DNA from: Rhodospirillales bacterium
GTDB taxonomy: Bacteria; Pseudomonadota; Alphaproteobacteria; Rhodospirillales; WMHbin7
Direction of reading: 5' to 3'
DNA: 64,000 nt
Assembly: GCA_016214125.1 (NCBI GenBank)
Contig: JACRPC010000041.1
Coordinates: 62,001 to 126,000 of the forward strand
Shown here: positions 51,990 to 61,256 of the stretch, in pieces
How the letters are laid out: every line of letters begins with the position of its first letter
Position numbering within the stretch: the first letter of the stretch is position 1
Made by a program: the position numbers and the translations under genes
Notes under the pieces: model-generated
Databases searched by the model: none
Seen by the model: only the letters and a program-made list of their open reading frames with translations
What the model was told of the DNA's origin: nothing

Positions 51990-52583
51990 TCAATCCTTGT
52001 CCAGAAGGCGAGCAACATAGCGCGCCAGCATGTCGATTTCCAGGTTGACGCGATCCCCCGGTCGATAATGCCCGAAGGTGGTGACCGCCAGGGTGTGGGG
52101 GATGATGTTGACGCCGAAGCGCGCCCCCTCGACCTCGTTGACGGTGAGCGAGACGCCATCGACCGCCACCGATCCCTTGGGGGCGATGAATTTCCGCAAG
52201 CTCTCGGGCACGGCGATGAGAAAGCGTTTCGATTCGCCCTCGGGGCGAATCGAGTCCACCGTCCCCACCCCGTCGACATGGCCGGAAACGATATGGCCGC
52301 CCAGCTCGTCGCCCACCTTCAAGGGCCGCTCGAGATTGACCGGCGCGCCGGCCTTCCAACTGCCCAGCGTCGTCTTGTCGAGGGTCTCCAGCGAGGCGAA
52401 GACCGCGAACCAGCCCGGCCCCCGCTCGACCACGGTGAGGCAGACGCCGTTATGGGCCACCGAGGCGCCGATCGGGATCGCTTCGGCCGGATAGGCGGTG
52501 GCGATCTCGAAGCGAACCTCACCGCCCGGCTGGCGGGTGACGGAGCGGACCTTGCCCAAATCGGTGACGATGCCGGTGAACAT
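51990..52583 (-). CDS. ribE: riboflavin synthase, alpha subunit
   Basis: Dismutates 6,7-dimethyl-8-ribityllumazine to riboflavin. It has 197 residues from ATG 52583, two tandem lumazine-binding domains. N-terminal MFTGIVTDLGKV, first-domain VAHNGVCLTVVE, second-domain GHIVSGHVDGVGT and VAVDGVSLTVNEVEGARFGV are diagnostic. Located 5 bp after ribD and before ribBA. Confidence 0.95.
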   Translation of the reverse strand: MFTGIVTDLGKVRSVTRQPGGEVRFEIATAYPAEAIPIGASVAHNGVCLTVVERGPGWFAVFASLETLDKTTLGSWKAGAPVNLERPLKVGDELGGHIVSGHVDGVGTVDSIRPEGESKRFLIAVPESLRKFIAPKGSVAVDGVSLTVNEVEGARFGVNIIPHTLAVTTFGHYRPGDRVNLEIDMLARYVARLLDKD

Positions 52584-52588
52584 ACGAA

Positions 52589-53713
52589 TTAGCGTCCCTT
52601 GGTTACGGTGAAGATTTCCATCATATCGGACTCGATCGGTCCCGCCGCCAGCCTCTCCAGCCCGATCGCCTCGCTCAGCCGATCGACCCCGAAGGCGACC
52701 AGGGCCGGCACGCCGTCGCCGCCGATCAGCATCGGCGCCCGGAACCAGGCGACGCGGTCGATCAGCCCATGGCGCAAGAGCGCGGCCGCCAGATGGGCGC
52801 CGCCCTCGACCAGCACCCGCGTCAAGCCGCGTTCGCCCAGGGCCGCCATCGCCAGACCGTGATCGACATTGCCCTCGGCGTCGGGCGCGATCTCGATGAT
52901 CTCGACCCCGCAAGATTCAAACACCTTGCGCCGCGAGGCCTCTGCGCCCTTGCGGGTGATCAGCCACAGTGGATGGGTGCCGGCCTGGCGAACGAGCTTG
53001 GACGTGAGCGACAGACGCAGCCGGCCATCGACGACGATGCGGACCGGCTGGCGCTGCTCGAAGCCGGGCAGGCGGACGGACAATTCGGGGTCGTCGGCCA
53101 TCGCGGTGCCGATGCCGATCATGACCGCGTCGTGTTCGGCGCGCAGCCGATGCACCTCGGCGCGGGCGACCGGGCCGGTGATCCAGCGGCTTTCGCCCTT
53201 GTGGGTGGCGATCCGCCCGTCTTGCGAGGTGGCGAGCTTCAAGGTGACGAGCGGACGGCCGGCGATGGCGCGGCGAAAGAAGCCGGCGTTGATCTCTTCG
53301 GAGTCACCCGCCAGCAGGCCCACCTCGACCGCGATGCCCGCCGCGCGCAAAAGGTCGAATCCGCGGCCGGAGACCCGGGGATCGGGGTCCTCGATCGCGG
53401 CGACCACCCGCGCCACCTTGGCCTCGGCCAGGGCCTTGGCGCAGGGCGGCGTCTTGCCGTGATGGGCGCAGGGCTCGAGCGTCACATAGGCGGTGGCGCC
53501 GCCGGCCAAGCCGCCGGCCCGGCCCAGGGCCTCGGTCTCGGCATGGGGTCGGCCGCCCGGCTGGGTCCAGCCGCGCCCAACCACCTTGTCGTCCTTGACC
53601 AGGATGCAGCCCACCGCGGGATTGGGCCAGACGCGGCCCAGTCCGCGCCGGGCCAGACCCAGCGCGGCCCGCATATGACCGGTATCGACGCTATTCGAGG
53701 GGACGGCCACCCG
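52589..53713 (-). CDS. ribD: bifunctional pyrimidine deaminase/reductase
   Basis: Converts the GTP-derived diaminopyrimidine by deamination and side-chain reduction. It has 374 residues if started at GTG 53713 (upstream GGAAGCGG); ATG 53674 is an alternative without a clear ribosome site. Deaminase half: PHAETEALG and [12 protein letters not shown] provide the zinc ligands. Reductase half (about 155-374): [12 protein letters not shown], and [18 protein letters not shown] at the NADPH/substrate side. Overlaps the end of nrdR by 23 bp with the GTG start. Confidence 0.92.
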   Translation of the reverse strand, partial: RVAVPSNSVDTGHMRAALGLARRGLGRVWPNPAVGCILVKDDKVVGRGWTQPGGRPHAETEALGRAGGLAGGATAYVTLEPCAHHGKTPPCAKALAEAKVARVVAAIEDPDPRVSGRGFDLLRAAGIAVEVGLLAGDSEEINAGFFRRAIAGRPLVTLKLATSQDGRIATHKGESRWITGPVARAEVHRLRAEHDAVMIGIGTAMADDPELSVRLPGFEQRQPVRIVVDGRLRLSLTSKLVRQAGTHPLWLITRKGAEASRRKVFESCGVEIIEIAPDAEGNVDHGLAMAALGERGLTRVLVEGGAHLAAALLRHGLIDRVAWFRAPMLIGGDGVPALVAFGVDRLSEAIGLERLAAGPIESDMMEIFTVTKGR

Positions 53714-54164
53714 GACCGCTTCCCAGGCTGCCCACGAAATCCTCGAAATCCTTGGCCTCGCGGAAATTCTTGTAGACCGAGGCGAAGCGGACATAGGCCA
53801 CCGGATCGAGGCTGGCCAGGGCTTCCATCACCAACTCGCCGATCATGGTCGAGGAGATTTCCGACTCGCCCGAGCTTTCCAAGCGGCGCTGGATGGAATT
53901 GACGATCCGCTCAACCCGCTCGGGATCGACCGGGCGCTTGCGAACCGCGATGGCGATCGAGCGCGCCAGCTTGTCGCGGTCGAACGGCGCCCGCTGGCCG
54001 TTCTTCTTCACCACGGTCAGTTCGCGCAACTGCACCCGCTCGAAGGTGGTGAAGCGCGAGCCGCAGGCCGTGCAGAACCGGCGCCGGCGGATGGCGGAAT
54101 TGTCCTCGGTCGGACGGGAATCCTTGACCTGAGTGTCTTCGTGACCGCAGAACGGACAGCGCAT
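53691..54164 (-). CDS. nrdR: transcriptional repressor NrdR
   Basis: Represses ribonucleotide reductase genes according to ATP/dATP. It has 157 residues: N-terminal zinc ribbon ([20 protein letters not shown] then [16 protein letters not shown]) with four Cys, and an ATP-cone domain starting [19 protein letters not shown]. Length is typical. Lies 27 bp after glyA and overlaps ribD. Confidence 0.96.
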   Translation of the reverse strand: MRCPFCGHEDTQVKDSRPTEDNSAIRRRRFCTACGSRFTTFERVQLRELTVVKKNGQRAPFDRDKLARSIAIAVRKRPVDPERVERIVNSIQRRLESSGESEISSTMIGELVMEALASLDPVAYVRFASVYKNFREAKDFEDFVGSLGSGPGGRPLE

Positions 54165-54191
54165 GCCCTCGTCTCCCCCTTAAGCCCGCGT

Positions 54192-55466
54192 CTAATATAT
54201 CGGAAATTTCCGGCAAAGCTCGCCGATTTTGGTCCGCACGGCCTTTTCGGCCGCCGAATTGTCGTCGGGATGGCGGGCCAGACCGTCCAGGACGTCGCCG
54301 ATCAACCCGCCCAGATGCTCGAAGTCCGCCGCCCCCAGGCCACGCGTGGTCGCCGCCGGTGTGCCCAGCCGAACGCCCGAGGTGATGGTCGGCTTCTCGG
54401 GATCGAAGGGGATGCCGTTCTTGTTGCAGGTGATGCCGGCGCGCTCCAGGCTGGCTTCCGCCGCCTTGCCGGTGAGCGTCTTGGGCCGCAGATCGACCAA
54501 CATCAGATGGGTGTCGGTGCCGCCGGACACGATATCCACCCCACGCCTGACCAAGGTGGCGGCCAGAATGCGGGCGTTCTCGGCCACCGCCTTGGCGTAG
54601 GCCTTGAATTCGGGGCGAAGGGCCTCGCCGAAGGCCACCGCCTTGGCGGCGATCACATGCATGAGCGGACCGCCCTGCAGGCCGGGGAACATCGCCGAAT
54701 TGATCTTCTTGCCGATCTCGGCGTCGTTGGACAAGATCATGCCGCCGCGCGGACCGCGGAGCGTCTTATGGGTGGTGGTGGTGACGATGTGGGCATGCGG
54801 CAGCGGGCTTGGATGCACGCCACCCGCCACCAGCCCGGCGAAATGCGCCATGTCGACCATCAGATAGGCGCCCACCGAATCGGCGATGGCGCGGAAGCGG
54901 GCAAAATCGATGATTCGCGGATAGGCCGAGCCGCCGGCGATGATGACGCGCGGCTTGTGCTCGTGGGCCAGACGCTCGACCTCGTCGAAATCGATGCGGG
55001 CGTCCTCGCGCCGCACGCCGTACTGGACGGCCTTGAACCATTTGCCCGACAGGTTGGGTGCCGCGCCATGGGTAAGATGGCCGCCCGAAGCCAAGCCCAT
55101 GCCCAAAAGGGCATCGCCCGGCTGGGCCAAGGCGAGCAGCACGCCCTGATTGGCCTGCGAGCCCGAATGGGGTTGGACGTTGGCGTAGGCGCAATCGAAC
55201 AGGCGGCAGGCGCGATCGATGGCAAGCTGCTCGGGGATATCGACATACTCGCAGCCGCCGTAATAGCGCTTGCCGGGATAGCCTTCGGCGTATTTGTTGG
55301 TGAGCACCGACCCTTGCGCCTCCAGCACCGCCTTGGAGACGATGTTCTCGGAGGCGATCATCTCGATCTGGTCCTGCTGGCGGTGCAGTTCCTGGCTGAT
55401 CGCCTTGGCGATCTCGGGATCGGCTTCGGCCAGGTTGGCGGTGAAAAATCCCAATGCGCGGGTCAT
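54192..55466 (-). CDS. glyA: serine hydroxymethyltransferase
   Basis: Interconverts serine and glycine with tetrahydrofolate, using PLP. It has 424 residues from ATG 55466 (the frame runs on to 55679 inside rpiB). Conserved: [14 protein letters not shown] near the N-terminus, [20 protein letters not shown], and the PLP-Lys motif [14 protein letters not shown] (around residue 230), followed by FPGLQGGP and the C-terminal [16 protein letters not shown]. 25 bp after rpiB. Confidence 0.97.
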   Translation of the reverse strand: MTRALGFFTANLAEADPEIAKAISQELHRQQDQIEMIASENIVSKAVLEAQGSVLTNKYAEGYPGKRYYGGCEYVDIPEQLAIDRACRLFDCAYANVQPHSGSQANQGVLLALAQPGDALLGMGLASGGHLTHGAAPNLSGKWFKAVQYGVRREDARIDFDEVERLAHEHKPRVIIAGGSAYPRIIDFARFRAIADSVGAYLMVDMAHFAGLVAGGVHPSPLPHAHIVTTTTHKTLRGPRGGMILSNDAEIGKKINSAMFPGLQGGPLMHVIAAKAVAFGEALRPEFKAYAKAVAENARILAATLVRRGVDIVSGGTDTHLMLVDLRPKTLTGKAAEASLERAGITCNKNGIPFDPEKPTITSGVRLGTPAATTRGLGAADFEHLGGLIGDVLDGLARHPDDNSAAEKAVRTKIGELCRKFPIY

Positions 55467-55491
55467 CGATGATCCTTGAAACAAGAGACGG

Positions 55492-55947
55492 TCATGAAGA
55501 GGCGGGAAGGCGCGACAGTTTCTCGACCCGCCTGGCGTGGCGGCCGCCGCCTTCGAAGGCGGTGTCGAGAAAAACGGCCAGGCAGTCCTTGGCGATTTCG
55601 GGGCCGATGGTGCGCCCGCCCAAAACCAATACGTTGGCGTCGTTATGGGCGCGCGCCATGCGGGCGGTGAAGGCATCATGCACCAAGGCGGCGCGCAGGA
55701 AGGGGTGGCGGTTGGCGGCGATCGACATGCCGATGCCGGTGCCGCAGATAAGAATGCCGCGCCTGGCCTTGCCGGCGCCGATCGCCTGCGCCAAGGCTTG
55801 GGCGTAATCGGGATAATCGACCGAGTCGCGGTCGTTCGAACCCAAATCGATCACCGCATGGCCGCGCGCCGCCAACTCCTCCTTGAGGAGCGCTTTCAGC
55901 TCGAAGCCGCCATGGTCGGAGGCAATCGCAATCGGGTCTGGGGACAT
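55492..55947 (-). CDS. rpiB: ribose-5-phosphate isomerase B
   Basis: Interconverts ribose 5-phosphate and ribulose 5-phosphate. It has 151 residues from ATG 55947. RpiB/LacAB features: [20 protein letters not shown] at the start, [10 protein letters not shown], and the catalytic-Cys loop [20 protein letters not shown], then [15 protein letters not shown]. First gene of the minus-strand block running through glyA, nrdR and the riboflavin genes. Confidence 0.95.
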   Translation of the reverse strand: MSPDPIAIASDHGGFELKALLKEELAARGHAVIDLGSNDRDSVDYPDYAQALAQAIGAGKARRGILICGTGIGMSIAANRHPFLRAALVHDAFTARMARAHNDANVLVLGGRTIGPEIAKDCLAVFLDTAFEGGGRHARRVEKLSRLPASS

Positions 55948-56337
55948 GGGACGAATCGGCCGGAGAGTTGCGGTCGGGGCTCGGCGATCCTCTACCATAT
56001 CTCGGCAAGGCTTGCCAATAAGCCACTAACCCTGTGGCGGCTGGAATCCCGGCATCGGGCAACCGGTGCAAGACGAACCGCCGGCCCGGCCCGCGAAATC
56101 CGCCAGGGGCCCGACTGGGCGAACTATTTCCCCCCCGCTAAACAATCGATCATGCCAATCTTGGCGTCATCGTCCTTAATAGGGCCTGCAATAGGCGTTT
56201 TCGAAACTGTCGATTACTCGCTAAGGCCGAAAATTCGTAATACTCATTATTCTTCTGGAAATCGAAAATAATTGACAGAAATCTATCCGATCGGCATTGT
56301 CGTTGGACGATCAGTAACATCAGCAAAGAAGACAGAC
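55948..56337. other. 390-bp intergenic region between rpiB and mucR
   Basis: Divergent control region. The part beyond 56140 becomes AT-rich, and TTGACA (56272-56277) lies 61 bp before the mucR start and makes a plausible -35 box; the best -10 (CATTGT, 56295-56300) is poor. The TTG inside this box opens a longer frame that I reject as a start. MucR proteins usually repress their own gene at AT-rich sites like this. Confidence 0.5.
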
Positions 56338-56775
56338 ATGAGCGACAATAACGACGGCAAAGGTCAACGCGGCGCGCTGCTCAAGATGGCCGCCGACATC
56401 GCCACCGCCTATGTCGGGCATAACAGCTTGGCGCCCAACCAGATTGGCGACTTGATCCAAACGATTTTCCGGACCTTGAGCGGGCTCGACGGCGCTGCGG
56501 CGCCCGAATCGCCATCCGCCAAGCCAGCCGTCAATCCAAAACGCTCGGTCTTTCCTGACTATGTGATTTGTCTGGAGGATGGCAAGAAGCTGAAAATGCT
56601 GAAGCGCCATTTGCGCACCACTTACGGGCTTACTCCGGATGAATATCGCGTCAAATGGGGGCTTCCGGCCGATTATCCGATGGTCGCACCCAACTATGCC
56701 GCCCAGCGTTCGGCTTTCGCCAAGAAGATCGGCTTGGGACGCAAGGCGGGCGGTCGCAAATCGCGATCGAAATAG
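56338..56775 (+). CDS. MucR/Ros-family transcriptional regulator
   Basis: It has 145 residues from ATG 56338. N-terminal helical oligomerisation part (about 12-50: LLKMAADIATAYVGHNSLAP), an Ala/Pro linker, and the C-terminal zinc-finger domain: FPDYVICLEDGKKLKMLKRH, then YGLTPDEYRVKWGLPADYPM and VAPNYAAQRSAFAKKIGLGR, ending in a basic tail. These are the conserved segments of MucR/Ros. MucR proteins bind AT-rich DNA and silence surface, motility and virulence genes in an H-NS-like way. The gene is flanked by AT-rich spacers on both sides. Confidence 0.92.
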   Translation: MSDNNDGKGQRGALLKMAADIATAYVGHNSLAPNQIGDLIQTIFRTLSGLDGAAAPESPSAKPAVNPKRSVFPDYVICLEDGKKLKMLKRHLRTTYGLTPDEYRVKWGLPADYPMVAPNYAAQRSAFAKKIGLGRKAGGRKSRSK

Positions 56776-57148
56776 ACCGTTATTTTCGCTTTCTTTTTGA
56801 TTCAGTCCTATTTAATAGGCCTGAATGGGTAATTATTTTACTTTTAACCACAGGTTGGGTTGTGTTATTACGGGGATCGCCATATTCACCTAATAGATTT
56901 GTAATTAAAAGTATATAAATATATTAAATTTAGGCCGATTTAGGCCACCATTGGCTCTGGAGGATTGAAGGCGCTCCAAGCCGTTGGTTTCGAGTGAAAT
57001 GCCCATGTTAATTCAAAAAGCGTTTTTTGTTTGACGCCAACCCCATCTTGATGAAATCCTTGATGAAGATTGGCGGCGTGGTTTGCCGCAACCGCCGCCG
57101 CGCCAATCCACCATCCTTCGGAAAATCCGCGTCCATGCCTTGTCCCCG
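56776..57148. other. 373-bp AT-rich intergenic region after mucR
   Basis: Contains the hairpin at 56800-56826, then a strongly AT-rich stretch (about 56830-56935, with TATATAAATATATTAAATTT). No gene recognised. It separates mucR from the MerR-like gene, whose frame stays open back to 57083. Confidence 0.6.
56800..56826 (+). terminator. hairpin downstream of mucR
   Basis: ATTCAGTCCTAT-TTA-ATAGGCCTGAAT: 12-bp stem with one mismatch, 25 bp past the mucR stop. It is preceded by CTTTTT and followed by GGGTAATTATTTTA; a plausible terminator without a strict T-run. Confidence 0.5.
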
Positions 57149-57697
57149 ATGAAACGAAAAGCGACTGGCCTTACCCTCGCCGATCTTGGACGCCTAGCCG
57201 GGGCGAAGCCGCGTTCGCTGCAGCTTTGGACCGATTCGGGCGTGCTCAAGACGCTCGCCGGCACCGACCGGGCGGGCAGCGGCGCCTATCGCCATTATTC
57301 GAAGGCGGAAGCCGAACTGGCCATCATCCTGGCCCGCCTGCACCAGGCGATGCGTCCGCCGGTGGGAAGTCTGATCCGCCTGGCCGCCATCATCCGCCCG
57401 CTCCTCACCCAAGCGGCTGCCTTCTACGAGCGCGCCCGCAAAGGCGAGGTCACCGTGCAATCGAAAGAAGACGAGCAGCTCTACAGCGACGGCGAAGCGA
57501 TCGACCGGGCGCGGCGCAAGGCGGTTCCGGTCTGGCTGATCCTGACGCCCGAGGACGGGCATGACGGCCCGGCAGCGCGACTGGTTTCCGGCCAGATGAT
57601 CCCCACCGCCGGCGGCGACGATCCGCTGCGGGCGCGCGGCTTCTTCATCGCACTCAATTTAAGTGATCTTCTGGGCACCGGGCGGAACGGCGATTAA
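57149..57697 (+). CDS. MerR-like HTH protein
   Basis: It has 182 residues from ATG 57149 (MKRKATGLTLADLGRLAG); the frame to 57083 adds 22 residues without a ribosome site. The segment LTLADLGRLAGAKPRSLQLW then YRHYSKAEAELAIILARL resembles a MerR-type winged helix domain (about 7-70). The rest (about 75-182) is helical then beta-rich and not recognised. It may be a DNA-binding regulator; the typical MerR effector part is missing. It ends 4 bp into the convergent CHAD gene. Confidence 0.7.
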   Translation: MKRKATGLTLADLGRLAGAKPRSLQLWTDSGVLKTLAGTDRAGSGAYRHYSKAEAELAIILARLHQAMRPPVGSLIRLAAIIRPLLTQAAAFYERARKGEVTVQSKEDEQLYSDGEAIDRARRKAVPVWLILTPEDGHDGPAARLVSGQMIPTAGGDDPLRARGFFIALNLSDLLGTGRNGD

Positions 57698-59085
57698 AGC
57701 CAGAATTTCTTGGCGTGCCGGAAAGCTCGCCAAGGCCCTTCCGCCTGCTCGAGCAAACGCCGCTCGCGGGCGGCGTGCCAGCCGGCGATCAAGCCGATCG
57801 CGTGTCGGTGCGCAGCCGGAACCTTCGCCTCGTCGACCTCCGCCAGCCGCGCCCGTGCCGCCTCGATGTCGTTCAATTGGCCCAAGGCATCGAGCAGGGC
57901 CTCCAGACGCGCCCGCGTCTTGCGCGCCCGCTTGCCAGGATAGAGATCGATCAGGAACTCCATGGCGTAGCGCAGCTTCTTGGCGCGGATGCGCTGCCGA
58001 TGGCGCGCTGCTCCGCTTAACGCGGAAAGCGGCCGGCGTTCCTTGATGAGCTTGCGCCAGCGCGTTTCCAGGCGCTGGCGCGCAAAATCCGCCAGCGTCG
58101 GGGCGCCGGCGGGCGGATGGTCGGCAAGATCGGCCGCCTCGACGAACAGATCGATCAAGAGCGCGTTGAAGGCGGGAGCGGCGATCGCCGCCCGTGCCGT
58201 CGTGAGCGCCGTCTGGCGCTGACGCTTGAGATGGGCGGCCAAGAGATCCAGCGTCGATTCCGCGGTAAAGGCTTGGCGCACCGGCCCCAAAATGTCGGCG
58301 GCGAAAACATCGTGATCGCGCACCGGCCCCAGCGCCGAGGCCAGGGCCTTGGCGCGCTCCGAGAGCGTCTGGCGCAGGGGTTCGGCAAAGAGCGGCGCGA
58401 ACAGAGCCAGGGCCGAGCGCAACCGGCGCAAGGCAACGCGAACCTGATGGATGGGTTCGAGGGTATCGCGCCCTTTCAAGCCCTCGGCATTGACCGCCAA
58501 ATGATCGAGGATGCTGGCCAGGATCGACTGGAAGGCTTGGCCCAACGTGGCCCCTTCCTTAAGCGCAATCGCGCTAGCCTTTCGCGCCCCCGCCGGCCTA
58601 CCGCGCGCCCAATCGGTCAGATGCGCCCCTTCCTGGAATTCGAAACGGGCGGGAACCGCTTCGAGAAGATTCTGTATCAGGCGACCGCCCGCCGACCAAC
58701 GGCCCTTGGTCATTCGGATCGTCGCGCGTGCCCGATCGCGCTGGCGTCGCCCCATTTGGGCCACGCCTTGATCGAGGCTGACCTCGGCGGTCCAATGTCG
58801 TCCGCCCAGAAGATAGACGGTGCGCCGGCCGCGAAAGACGATTTGCTCCGCCACTTTCTTGGCCGATTTGCCGAGACGTCGGCGATCGTGATCCGTCAAG
58901 CCTTCCGGAGCACCACGGTGATAACGCCCCTTCTCGGCCAAATCGAAGTTGGGCGTGTCGCACCAGCTTTCGCTAAAGGCGACCGGCCGACGGCGTTCCT
59001 GAAACGCCGGATGGCCGCGAAGCGCTCGTTCCAAACGCCCCGCATGGGCCGGATCGACCCGCAACGCCAAAGATATCGCCGACAT
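57694..59085 (-). CDS. CHAD-domain protein with degenerate CYTH-like N-terminus
   Basis: It has 463 residues. The C-terminal half (about 180-463) is a CHAD domain: IHQVRVALRRLRSALALFAP (conserved His and Arg cluster), LGPVRDHDVFAADIL and RIRAKKLRYAMEFLIDLYPG. CHAD proteins bind inorganic polyphosphate. The N-terminal part (about 1-170) sits where a CYTH triphosphatase domain usually is, with FSESWCDTPNFDLAEKG like the CYTH YFDT..L segment, but the ExExK metal motif is absent (the start reads MSAISLALRV), so catalysis is unlikely. Confidence 0.82.
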   Translation of the reverse strand: MSAISLALRVDPAHAGRLERALRGHPAFQERRRPVAFSESWCDTPNFDLAEKGRYHRGAPEGLTDHDRRRLGKSAKKVAEQIVFRGRRTVYLLGGRHWTAEVSLDQGVAQMGRRQRDRARATIRMTKGRWSAGGRLIQNLLEAVPARFEFQEGAHLTDWARGRPAGARKASAIALKEGATLGQAFQSILASILDHLAVNAEGLKGRDTLEPIHQVRVALRRLRSALALFAPLFAEPLRQTLSERAKALASALGPVRDHDVFAADILGPVRQAFTAESTLDLLAAHLKRQRQTALTTARAAIAAPAFNALLIDLFVEAADLADHPPAGAPTLADFARQRLETRWRKLIKERRPLSALSGAARHRQRIRAKKLRYAMEFLIDLYPGKRARKTRARLEALLDALGQLNDIEAARARLAEVDEAKVPAAHRHAIGLIAGWHAARERRLLEQAEGPWRAFRHAKKFWL

Positions 59086-59198
59086 TCGGTTAAGGTCCCC
59101 TTCTCGGCGGAAACTTTAGCCGATGCCCCCTCCCCTTGTCCCGTGAAGGTTCGGGATCGATTATTTCGGGAGTCTTGCGCCAAGGCATGGTATAAGCT

Positions 59199-60653
59199 AT
59201 GGTTGTTCGACACAAAATCTGGTGTATGGGGATGGAAGCAGGAAAGGGGGCGGCGTTCCCGGGCGCGGCAGGTCGGTTTGTGGTCGCCATGGCGCTGGTA
59301 TTATGGACCGGCGGCTGCGCCATGTTGTGGGACCCGGAAGCGCCGACACCGGTTTCGCCCAGCGCCCTGCTCGATCCCACGGGCGGCGTCGATCCCGCCG
59401 AAACCGCCTTGGCCGCTTTGACGAAGGGCGATTACAGCCGCGCCGAAGTGAGCGTCAATCAGGCGCTGCGGCGCAATCCGCGCGATCCCTATGCGCTTTT
59501 GGCCGGCGCCCTCCTCTTCCAGAACACCGATCGACCGCAAAAGGCCCGCCAGCTTTACGAGGATCTGGTGGCGCTGCGCCCCAACCTGGTCACCACCTTG
59601 GGCGGCAATCAGCGCCTGATTCCGCGCAGCCTGGGCGAAGTGGCGGAACAGAATCTCGCCGGCCTCACCCCATCACGCCCGCTGCCTGCCCTGCGCGGCA
59701 ATCAAGCCCCTGCCCCGATGACACAAGCCCCGGCGCCGATGCCGATCTCGCCCCAGGCGGCCATGGCCGCCGGTCTGCCGATGGGCATGGGCGACGGCGG
59801 TATTGCCGGCCCGCTGGTGCTCAACTCGGCGGCCGACAACAACGCCGCCCAGCGTTTTCTCATTCTCCGCCGCTTGGCCGAAGAGGGCCTGATCACCGAA
59901 GAGGAATACCGCACCCGGCGTTCGGCCAATCTGGGGGCGCTCTTGCCCTTGTCGGCGACCCCGCCCCCTGCTACCGGGCTCGATCGTCCGGTGCCGGCGC
60001 CCGAACAGATCGTCGACCGGCTGCGCGCCCTGGCCCGCGCCTATGAGGGGCGCACGATCAGCGCCGCCGAACAGGCCGCCGAGCGGACCATCATTCTGGA
60101 ATCGCTGCTGCCCGCGCAACCGCGCAACCGCGCGATGGCCATTCAGGCCCCGAAGAGTCTGCTCGATGCGGCGGCCGCCGCCGGTCGGATCGAACGGCTG
60201 CGCGGCTTCAATCTGATCACCGCCGACGAACAGATGCGCGAGCGCGACGCGTTGGAAAAGGCCAGCCAGACCCTGGCCGGGGCGAGCCCCGCCCCTTCCA
60301 TGGCCGGGGCACCCACCGCGCTGGCCGGGGCCGGATCGCAAAAAGCCAGCGGCACCACCGCACCCGCCGCCAAAGGCAAGGGCGCCGCCACCAAGGGCGG
60401 CAAGGGCCGACCGGCCGTGCATCTGGCCTCGTTCAAGAGCCGCGAACAGGCCGACAAGGATTGGCCGGGCATCCGCGCCAAGAATCCGGAACTGGCCAAG
60501 CTCTCGATGCAGGTGAGCCGCGTCGATCTCAAGGGCAAAGGAACCTATTGGCGCCTGAAGGCCGGGCCTTTGGCCAGCGCCAAAGCGGCCGCCGATCTGT
60601 GCAAGACGCTGAAAGCCCGTCGCCAATATTGCGATGCGGCGACCATGGATTGA
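59199..60653 (+). CDS. SPOR-domain lipoprotein with TPR-like and SHOCT-like segments
   Basis: It has 484 residues from the first ATG; ATG 59226 or 59232 are alternatives. Lipobox WTGGC places the lipidated Cys near residue 41. Next comes a TPR-like pair (about 68-127: KGDYSRAEVSVNQALRRNPR, NTDRPQKARQLYEDLVALRP), an Ala/Pro/Met-rich linker, a SHOCT-like helix pair FLILRRLAEEGLITEEEYR (about 220-240) partly repeated as VDRLRALARAYEGRTISAAE, and a C-terminal SPOR domain (about 400-484; VHLASFKSREQADKDW, YWRLKAGPLAS). It probably binds denuded peptidoglycan. Divergent from the CHAD gene. Confidence 0.78.
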   Translation: MVVRHKIWCMGMEAGKGAAFPGAAGRFVVAMALVLWTGGCAMLWDPEAPTPVSPSALLDPTGGVDPAETALAALTKGDYSRAEVSVNQALRRNPRDPYALLAGALLFQNTDRPQKARQLYEDLVALRPNLVTTLGGNQRLIPRSLGEVAEQNLAGLTPSRPLPALRGNQAPAPMTQAPAPMPISPQAAMAAGLPMGMGDGGIAGPLVLNSAADNNAAQRFLILRRLAEEGLITEEEYRTRRSANLGALLPLSATPPPATGLDRPVPAPEQIVDRLRALARAYEGRTISAAEQAAERTIILESLLPAQPRNRAMAIQAPKSLLDAAAAAGRIERLRGFNLITADEQMRERDALEKASQTLAGASPAPSMAGAPTALAGAGSQKASGTTAPAAKGKGAATKGGKGRPAVHLASFKSREQADKDWPGIRAKNPELAKLSMQVSRVDLKGKGTYWRLKAGPLASAKAAADLCKTLKARRQYCDAATMD

Positions 60654-60693
60654 CGCGCTTGCGGAGACGCGCGCCCGGCGATTGAGGGGCCGA

Positions 60694-61224
60694 TCAACGC
60701 CTGGGCGGCGGCAGCGGGCTTGAGGTGATGGGCGCCGAGGGCGCCGCCGCTGGAGCCGGCGCGAAACCGCCGGTCGCGCTGCGATTGCCCGCACCTTGCG
60801 GGGCAACGGTGAAATCGACCACCGCCCCCAGAAGGGTGCCCGAGCGAATTTGGATGGTCGCCACCCTTTCGCCCCGCTGGTAGGTGAGCACGCTGGTTGC
60901 CGAACGCAGACTGGCCAGTTCCTGCCAGCCGAAGCGGTTCATCTCGGCCTTATGGAAATCGAACATCTCGCCCACCGATTGGCGGGTCGAATAGGAGAGC
61001 CGCCCCATCCAACTGTCGCCGCCGCCCAGGATCAGGGTGCGGTCGAGGTCCATGCTGGCGCCGGCGGGCACCGGAATGTCGGCGAACTGGCCGAAGGTGG
61101 GGGTGATGGCGCCCCCTTCGCCCTCGGCGCGGGCGCTGGGTTGGATCGAGGGGCCGCCGCAAGCCGCGACGAGCAAAAGCGCGGCCAAGCCGAGGAGCGT
61201 CAAACGATACGGAGCCGTTTTCAT
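60694..61224 (-). CDS. putative outer-membrane lipoprotein of unknown function
   Basis: It has 176 residues. A lipoprotein signal ends in VAAC (lipobox Cys at about residue 22). The mature protein has a compact domain (about 47-140) with FADIPVPAGASMDLDRTLIL and DFHKAEMNRFGWQELASLRS, then LTYQRGERVATIQIRSG; this resembles small periplasmic domains seen in alphaproteobacterial lipoproteins, but I do not recognise the family. It ends in a Pro/Ala/Ser tail (PAPAAAPSAPITSSPLPPPR). Convergent with the SPOR gene. Confidence 0.7.
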   Translation of the reverse strand: MKTAPYRLTLLGLAALLLVAACGGPSIQPSARAEGEGGAITPTFGQFADIPVPAGASMDLDRTLILGGGDSWMGRLSYSTRQSVGEMFDFHKAEMNRFGWQELASLRSATSVLTYQRGERVATIQIRSGTLLGAVVDFTVAPQGAGNRSATGGFAPAPAAAPSAPITSSPLPPPRR

Positions 61225-61256
61225 AGCGATAAGGGTAACACGGAAAAACGCCGAAA

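Noticed and set aside
56272-56337. Longer MucR start at TTG 56272
   Set aside because: The TTG is part of a TTGACA promoter-like box and the extra 22 residues do not match MucR.
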